Source of the DNA: Xanthobacteraceae bacterium
GTDB taxonomy: Bacteria > Pseudomonadota > Alphaproteobacteria > Rhizobiales > Xanthobacteraceae
Length of the DNA: 6,440 nt
Direction: 5' to 3'
Assembly: GCA_030043285.1 (NCBI GenBank)
Contig: JASHXZ010000857.1
Span: forward strand, 1 to 6,440
This document shows, piece by piece, positions 5,822 through 6,440 of this stretch (its first letter is position 1; every line of letters begins with the position of its first letter). The notes below the pieces were generated by a model. That model searched no databases, had not been told where the DNA came from, and was given only the letters and a program-made list of their open reading frames with translations. Position numbers and translations under genes: made by a program.

Positions 5822-6440
5822 GCAGCCTCAAGACCGCTGTGCGAACGCGGCGATTGCGTTCGGTCGCGTTGCGTCTCGCCGCGCTCGCTGCGGCCGCGCT
5901 CGCGATCGGCTTCGCCGTGTTCGTCTGGCACCTGCCCAGCCGGCAAATTGCGCTCGACCGCGATGCCGACGGCATCGTGGTGCTGACCGGCGGCACCTCG
6001 CGGGTGAGCGACGCGCTCGAACTTCTCGCCGCCCATCGCGGCAAACGTCTGCTCATCACCGGCGTCAATCCGGGCACGACGACGGCAGACATCGCGCGCG
6101 AGAACCCGGACTACCGCAGCCTCCTGACCTGCTGCGTCGATCTCGACTATTCGGCGATCAACACGCTGGGCAACGCCACCCAGGCGCGGCTGTGGGCCAC
6201 GGATCACGGCTTCCGCTCGCTGATCGTCGTCACGTCGGCCTACCACATGCCGCGCGCGTTTTCCGAGCTCGAACATCAGCTGCCGCATGCCACGTTGATC
6301 CCCTTCCCGGTGCTGTCCGACCGCCTGCGTATCGAGCCGTGGTGGTCGAACAGCGACACCACCAAGGTGGTGGTGTCGGAGTACTTCAAATTCCTTTTCG
6401 CCCAGGTGCGCATGCAGTTCGACAGCGTTCCGGCGGACAG
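5818..6440 (+). CDS. YdcF/SanA-like (DUF218) membrane-anchored protein, 3' end outside window
   Basis: An open frame of 207 codons runs to the right edge without a stop. The start at ATG 5818 is bounded by an in-frame TAG at 5800-5802 and preceded by AGGGGA at 5801-5806. A basic N-terminus (KTAVRTRRLRSVALR) and a hydrophobic segment at about 16-37 form an uncleaved signal anchor, placing the rest in the periplasm. DUF218 features follow: DGIVVLTGG at 51-59, GKRLLITGVNPG at 75-86, NTLGNA at 115-120, and the hallmark LIVVTSAYHMPRA at 135-147. YdcF/SanA/ElyC relatives are implicated in envelope integrity and vancomycin sensitivity, but their biochemical activity is poorly defined. The gene lies 114 bases after ftsX, in the same direction, and could share its transcript. 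Adjacent Cys105-Cys106 might form or exchange a disulfide. The family is secure; the role in division is inferred. Confidence 0.88.
   Translation, partial: MSSLKTAVRTRRLRSVALRLAALAAAALAIGFAVFVWHLPSRQIALDRDADGIVVLTGGTSRVSDALELLAAHRGKRLLITGVNPGTTTADIARENPDYRSLLTCCVDLDYSAINTLGNATQARLWATDHGFRSLIVVTSAYHMPRAFSELEHQLPHATLIPFPVLSDRLRIEPWWSNSDTTKVVVSEYFKFLFAQVRMQFDSVPAD

Noticed and set aside
4639..6288. 549-codon open frame on the - strand opposite ftsX and the YdcF-like gene
   Set aside because: Its composition is typical of a shadow frame (Arg, His, Gly, Asp, Gln), with no motif, and it is fully covered by two well-supported + strand genes.

Overview
The window looks like chromosomal DNA from a high-GC alphaproteobacterium, most likely of the order Rhizobiales (Hyphomicrobiales; Bradyrhizobium/Xanthobacteraceae-like). 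This is inferred from three things: the strong G/C bias at third codon positions, a CpdR-type single-domain response regulator, and the gene neighbourhoods chorismate mutase-like/hisC/tyrC and zinc-ribbon protein/ftsE/ftsX/YdcF. All genes look like ordinary vertically inherited core genes. I see no mobile element, CRISPR array, rRNA or tRNA.

Region 1 (1-2561, + strand) is an aromatic amino acid/histidine block. It contains the C-terminal part of a probable chorismate mutase/prephenate dehydratase-like protein, a complete PLP-dependent histidinol-phosphate (and probably aromatic) aminotransferase, hisC, and a prephenate dehydrogenase, tyrC. hisC and tyrC share an ATGA stop/start overlap. Together they suggest a chorismate -> prephenate -> tyrosine/phenylalanine route whose transamination step is served by the HisC-type enzyme.

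Region 2 (2564-3872, - strand) holds two genes that converge on tyrC with only two bases between the stop codons. The promoter-proximal one encodes a 303-residue membrane protein with an N-terminal MJ0042-type zinc ribbon, an acidic proline/alanine-rich linker, one membrane segment and a probable periplasmic domain. It is followed 19 bases later by a 125-residue CpdR-like receiver protein.

Region 3 (3873-4067) is a divergent intergenic region of 195 bases. It contains four compact inverted repeats and must carry the promoters for the zinc-ribbon gene and for ftsE.

Region 4 (4068-6440, + strand) is the cell-division ABC transporter pair ftsE-ftsX, overlapping by 14 bases. It is followed after a 114-base gap by a YdcF/SanA-like (DUF218) membrane-anchored protein that runs off the window end. 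FtsEX couples cytoplasmic ATP hydrolysis to periplasmic peptidoglycan hydrolysis at the septum, and the YdcF protein and the zinc-ribbon protein are also predicted to face the periplasm. The region therefore reads as an envelope/division neighbourhood with a cell-cycle response regulator beside it.

I do not find convincing evidence of a wholly new system. The points most worth a second look are the uncharacterised zinc-ribbon membrane protein tied to ftsEX and cpdR, the inverted-repeat cluster between them, and the short ORF overlapping the YdcF start.
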